A DNA stretch of 10,002 nt from Betaproteobacteria bacterium (lineage in GTDB: Bacteria; Pseudomonadota; Gammaproteobacteria; Burkholderiales; SG8-39): the NCBI GenBank assembly GCA_019237595.1, contig JAFAGU010000334.1, positions 1-10,002 of the forward strand. Reading direction: 5' to 3'. The notes beneath the pieces were generated by a model, which had not been told where the DNA came from, did not search any database, and worked only from the letters and a program-made list of their open reading frames with translations. The position numbers and the translations under genes are program-made. Shown here in pieces: positions 7,303 to 10,002 of this stretch (position 1 is the first letter of the stretch; each line of letters opens with the position of its first letter).

Positions 7303-8000
7303 GCGGCAGAGCACGAGCCATCGCCACGGTTCTCCTCGCCGGCCTGTTCGCGTGGCGCGGCGCCGCGGCGCGCGACGAAGCCAACGGTTGCCGGGAAATG
7401 CCGGTTCCCGACGGCGCCAAGCTCCTCTATGTCGCCTCCGACATGTCGATGAACGGCATTCCGATGGGCATCAAGGAAATGCGCAGCAAGGACTCACCCG
7501 ATGCCGTGCTCGCGTTCTACCGCAACGCGTGGGGTGGCAAGCGGCCCGGGTACTTCGAAACTCCGGTGGAGGACTGGCGCACGATCGCGACGTACGAGGG
7601 CCGCTGCTACTACAGCGTGCAGGTCCGCCCGCAGGGAAACGGAACCTATGCGCTCCTCGGCGTTACGCGGCGGCCCGACGTCACGCCTAAGGCGCCCGGC
7701 GCCGGGTTTCCCATGCTGATGGGAAGCACGGTGTTCAACGATCTCAGCCATCGCGACGGGCCCAAGTCCGCGCGCACCGTGCTGATCGGCAATCCACGCT
7801 CCATCCAGGAAAACGCGACGTTCTACCGCCAGACGCTCGAGACTCAGGGTTGGGTCTCCTTCGTCGACAAAGCCGTCGTAACGGACAAGGGGCCCGCGCA
7901 GGTGATGCTATGGCGGCGCGGCCTCGAGGAGCTCAGCGTGACGGTCCAGCGCGCCGGGCCCACGACGACCGTGGTGGCCAATCTGGTGGACCAGCCTTGA
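7299..8000 (+). CDS. Unrecognised exported protein with internal duplication, in Tad cluster
   Basis: This is a 233-residue protein of no family I can name. Residues 1-24 look like a Sec signal peptide: basic start, hydrophobic IATVLLAGLFAW, likely cut after GAAA. There is no lipobox cysteine. The mature part appears to be two related halves, about 35-124 and 137-230. Each has a beta-like opening, an acidic/polar helix of the form SPDAVLAFYRNAW or SIQENATFYRQTLETQGW, and a closing beta pair (GRCYYSVQV...GTYALLGVTR versus RGLEELSVTVQ...TTTVVANLV). Two cysteines (31, 103) occur only in the first half. The start ATG overlaps the previous stop (ATGA), and a mini-prepilin gene follows ten bases later, so it is cotranslated within the pilus cluster. 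A periplasmic accessory role in pilus assembly is inferred from context alone. Confidence 0.85.
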   Translation: MSGRARAIATVLLAGLFAWRGAAARDEANGCREMPVPDGAKLLYVASDMSMNGIPMGIKEMRSKDSPDAVLAFYRNAWGGKRPGYFETPVEDWRTIATYEGRCYYSVQVRPQGNGTYALLGVTRRPDVTPKAPGAGFPMLMGSTVFNDLSHRDGPKSARTVLIGNPRSIQENATFYRQTLETQGWVSFVDKAVVTDKGPAQVMLWRRGLEELSVTVQRAGPTTTVVANLVDQP

Positions 8001-8001
8001 C

Positions 8002-8006
8002 GGGGA
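8002..8006 (+). promoter_or_regulatory. Ribosome binding site for the mini-prepilin
   Basis: GGGGA lies four bases before the ATG at 8011, in the ten-base gap after the preceding stop. It supports this small gene being translated. Confidence 0.5.
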
Positions 8007-8010
8007 TGCC

Positions 8011-8217
8011 ATGAAAAGAACGGGACTGCGCTCGCCGCCCTCGCGCCAGCGCGGGCAGACCAGCATGGAGTATTTCGTCGTGGTCGCGTTTGCGATCCTC
8101 GTGTTGATCGAGGGCGCCGACAGCTCCGCGATCAACCAGGTCGTGTCGGCCTTGAAGGAGCTCTACCAGGGTTACGGCTACGCGATCTCTTACTCGACCA
8201 ACCTGAACGCCCTCTAG
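8011..8217 (+). CDS. Short second Flp-like prepilin
   Basis: This 68-residue protein carries a full class III signal: basic leader ending RQRG (12-15), predicted cleavage after Gly15, then QTSMEYFVVVAFAILVLI with Glu20 at +5 and Tyr21 at +6. That is the same G|XXXXEY rule as the major pilin. The hydrophobic run is short (21-33) and is broken by Glu34. The mature form would be only about 53 residues. Its C-terminal part is aromatic (LYQGYGYAISYSTNL), unlike the Ala/Lys-rich tail of the first Flp, so it is not a recent copy. It sits ten bases after the duplicated exported protein and four bases before cpaB. Possible roles are a minor pilin, an initiation or tip subunit, or a pseudopilin. The prepilin call is firm; the role is inference. 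Confidence 0.8.
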   Translation: MKRTGLRSPPSRQRGQTSMEYFVVVAFAILVLIEGADSSAINQVVSALKELYQGYGYAISYSTNLNAL

Positions 8218-8221
8218 AACC

Positions 8222-9268
8222 GTGGCCCTACGCATCTTTGCCCGCATCAACCGCATGTGGCTCATGCTCGCCGCGGCGATCGTCCTCGGCCTGCTCGCCA
8301 CATGGCTCGCCATCAACTACCTGAAGACGCGCGAGCAGCGCCTCGCCGAGGACCTCGCGGCGCGCCAGCGCGGTGGCCCTACGACGGCGGTCGTCGTGCC
8401 GACGAAAGACCTGCCTCGCGGCACGGCGCTCGTCGAGGGGGTCGTGGCGGCGCGCCCGATCGCGAGCGACCTGGTCTACGAGGACATGATCACGGCCGAC
8501 CAGTTCGACAAGATCGCCGGCAAGCGGCTGCTGCGTCCGGTGCTCAAGGGCCGCGCCGTCCGGCGAGGCGACCTCTTCGACGAGCACCTCAAGGACTTTT
8601 CCGACGCGATCGAGCCTGGCATGCGAGCCATCACGCTCGAGACCGACGAGCTGAACTCGATCTCCCAGATGGTGCGCCCGGGCAACGTCGTCGATCTCTA
8701 TCTCATCTCAGCCGAGCCGGGCGGCGGCGGAGGGCAGCAGGTGGTGCCGCTCCTTGACCGCGTGAGGATCGTCGCCACGGGGCAGAACGTGCGCGCGGCC
8801 GAGCCCGGCTCGCTGCCTGCGCAGCAGGTTCCGGGGACGGTGAGCTACACGACGATCACCGTCCAGGTCACGCCGGAGAATGCCGCGCGCCTCGCGCTCG
8901 CGCAGCAGTCCGGCCGGATCCGTGCGGTGCTGCGCAATCCGGGCGACACGCAGGACACGGACTTCAACCGGGTCACGACTGCCGGCCTTCTCCAGGGAGG
9001 TCCGTCCGCGCGTGGGTTCGGCGGCGACAACGGAAGCGTGCAGTACTACATCGGCGGCAAAGGCGGGGGCGGCGCCGGCGCGCCGATCAACATCAACATC
9101 CCGAGCGTGACGATTCCCGGCGTGCCGCAGGCGGCTGCGGCGCAGGCGGCCGGCGCTGCCGTGCCGCCGACGGGGCAGATTTCACCCGGCCAGAGCCCGC
9201 TCTTTTCCGGCTCGCCCGGCGCCGGGATGATCCCCAGCGTTCCGAGCGGCGCTGCGCTCGGCCGCTGA
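8222..9268 (+). CDS. cpaB: CpaB/RcpC Flp pilus assembly protein
   Basis: This 348-residue protein has an N-terminal membrane helix (about 12-31) and a SAF-type domain (about 54-122: TTAVVVPTKDLPRGTALVEG through RPVLKGRAVRRGDL). The RcpC/CpaB domain follows (about 128-245), with VRPGNVVDLYLIS, LLDRVRIVATG and ITVQVTPENAARLALAQQSG. This protein acts in the periplasm with the CpaC secretin to form or stabilise the Tad channel. Residues from about 256 to the end are a Gly- then Pro/Ala-rich tail containing PININIPSVTIPG; this makes the protein somewhat longer than I would expect. The start is GTG at 8222, four bases after the previous stop, with no good Shine-Dalgarno; coupling is likely. ATG codons at residues 12 and 15 are alternatives but would cut the basic residues before the helix. 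It is followed by the secretin gene after 26 bases, the usual order. Confidence 0.92.
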   Translation: MALRIFARINRMWLMLAAAIVLGLLATWLAINYLKTREQRLAEDLAARQRGGPTTAVVVPTKDLPRGTALVEGVVAARPIASDLVYEDMITADQFDKIAGKRLLRPVLKGRAVRRGDLFDEHLKDFSDAIEPGMRAITLETDELNSISQMVRPGNVVDLYLISAEPGGGGGQQVVPLLDRVRIVATGQNVRAAEPGSLPAQQVPGTVSYTTITVQVTPENAARLALAQQSGRIRAVLRNPGDTQDTDFNRVTTAGLLQGGPSARGFGGDNGSVQYYIGGKGGGGAGAPININIPSVTIPGVPQAAAAQAAGAAVPPTGQISPGQSPLFSGSPGAGMIPSVPSGAALGR

Positions 9269-9279
9269 CGCCAGCCAAC

Positions 9280-9291
9280 AGGAAACGGAAG
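9280..9291 (+). promoter_or_regulatory. Ribosome binding site for cpaC
   Basis: A purine-rich run, AGGAAACGGAAG, ends three bases before the ATG at 9295. Its first part (AGGAAA, nine bases from the ATG) is the better-spaced Shine-Dalgarno. It fixes the start of the secretin gene. Confidence 0.6.
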
Positions 9292-9294
9292 ACG

Positions 9295-10002
9295 ATGCGA
9301 ACCCTCACCGCAATCCTCTCTGCTGCCTCGATCGCCTGCCTTCTTTCCGTTCCGGCGTTCGCTCAGGCGCCGACGCCAGCCACCCCGGAAACCCGCCCGG
9401 CGGCGCCCGAGCCCGTGCCGCTGCGAGCCGAGCTCCTGACCGTCAACATGGTGGTCGGCGAAGTCCGGACCATCCCGGTCCGCGGCGTCACGCGAGTCGC
9501 GCTCGGCAACGGCAAGATCGTGACCTCGAACGTGCTCGACAACGAGGTGCTGCTCCTCGCCGAAGCGCCGGGCGATACGAGCCTCTTCCTCTGGCAGAAG
9601 GGCGGCTCGGTCCTTCGCTACCGGGTGCGCGTGAGCTCGGTCGACACGAAGGAGATCGTCGAGCGGCTCCGCGGCATGCTGGGGCCGATCGCCGGGGTGA
9701 AGATCGAGAGCGTCGGCGACCAGGCCGTGATCAGCGGCACCGCCTCGAAGGTGGACCTGCCCCGCATCCAGCTCGCCGCGTCGAACTTCCCGCGCACGCT
9801 CAACCTCGTGCGCGAGGAGGACGTCACGGTGAAGAAGATGGTCTACCTCAAGATCCAGATCATGGAGTTCAAGAAGAACGCGCTCGAGAACATCGGCATC
9901 GACTGGACGACCAACATCGCCGGCCCCGCGGCGGCGCTTACCTTCGACGCGTTCAGCAACCGCCAATTCCGCTTCACGCCGCAGACCCAGGATCCGACCT
10001 TC
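9295..10002 (+). CDS. cpaC: CpaC/RcpA Tad pilus secretin, N-terminal part (3' partial)
   Basis: This is an open frame with no stop before the right edge; 236 residues are visible. Residues 1-23 are a Sec signal peptide (MRTLTAILSA to VPAFA, then QA), followed by an Ala/Pro-rich linker (24-44). Residues about 46-113 match the secretin/pilus N-terminal domain, including VVGEVRTIPVRGVTRVALGN and LLLAEAPGDTSLFLWQKGG. Residues about 118-172 are BON-like (EIVERLRGML...VISGTASKVDLPRI). The secretin core begins near 183 with VYLKIQIMEFKKNALENIGI. The protein forms the outer-membrane pore through which the Flp pilus passes and works with CpaB directly upstream. The start has a clear ribosome binding site. 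Most of the secretin domain lies beyond the window. Confidence 0.93.
   Translation, partial: MRTLTAILSAASIACLLSVPAFAQAPTPATPETRPAAPEPVPLRAELLTVNMVVGEVRTIPVRGVTRVALGNGKIVTSNVLDNEVLLLAEAPGDTSLFLWQKGGSVLRYRVRVSSVDTKEIVERLRGMLGPIAGVKIESVGDQAVISGTASKVDLPRIQLAASNFPRTLNLVREEDVTVKKMVYLKIQIMEFKKNALENIGIDWTTNIAGPAAALTFDAFSNRQFRFTPQTQDPTF

Noticed and set aside
1..10002. tRNA, rRNA, CRISPR array, insertion sequence or prophage signals
   Set aside because: None seen on either strand by reading; the window is almost entirely coding for two surface systems.

Overview
The window is GC-rich and densely coding, with every supported gene on the + strand. It joins two surface systems: the 3' end of a very large filamentous-haemagglutinin-like adhesin gene (positions 1-4393) and the first seven genes of a Tad (tight adherence, type IVc) pilus cluster (4569 to the right edge). 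Base composition, codon use and the protein families suggest a Gram-negative proteobacterium. Betaproteobacteria is my best guess, from the look of the TadG/TadE-like proteins, but there is no rRNA or other marker to prove it.

Region 1 (1-4393) is open from the left edge, so the true start lies outside the window. It encodes at least 1463 residues. First come beta-strand repeats with at least three diverged copies of one motif. A more ordinary beta-rich segment follows, then about 437 residues of Gly/Ser/Thr low complexity punctuated by short Leu-Ala-Gly motifs, and finally an 80-residue charged C-terminal segment. No outer-membrane barrel or LPXTG-type anchor is visible, which fits a two-partner-secretion exoprotein better than a classical autotransporter.

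Region 2 (4394-4568) is a 175-bp intergenic gap. It holds a perfect TATAAT hexamer without a recognisable -35 box and a strong ribosome binding site for the pilin gene.

Region 3 (4569-10002) is a tight gene string: Flp major pilin, TadG-like protein, TadE-like minor pilin, an unrecognised exported protein with an internal duplication, a second very short Flp-like prepilin, CpaB/RcpC, and the N-terminal part of the secretin CpaC/RcpA. Two junctions are start/stop overlaps and the other gaps are 4-38 bases, so one transcript is likely. In the standard Tad model Flp forms the fibre, TadE/TadG-like proteins are minor or pseudopilin components, and CpaB and CpaC build the periplasmic and outer-membrane channel. 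The ATPase, inner-membrane platform and prepilin peptidase are not in the window and would be expected to the right or elsewhere.

The least explained items are the duplicated exported protein (7299-8000), the mini-prepilin (8011-8217), and the C-terminal architecture and cysteine pairing of the adhesin.
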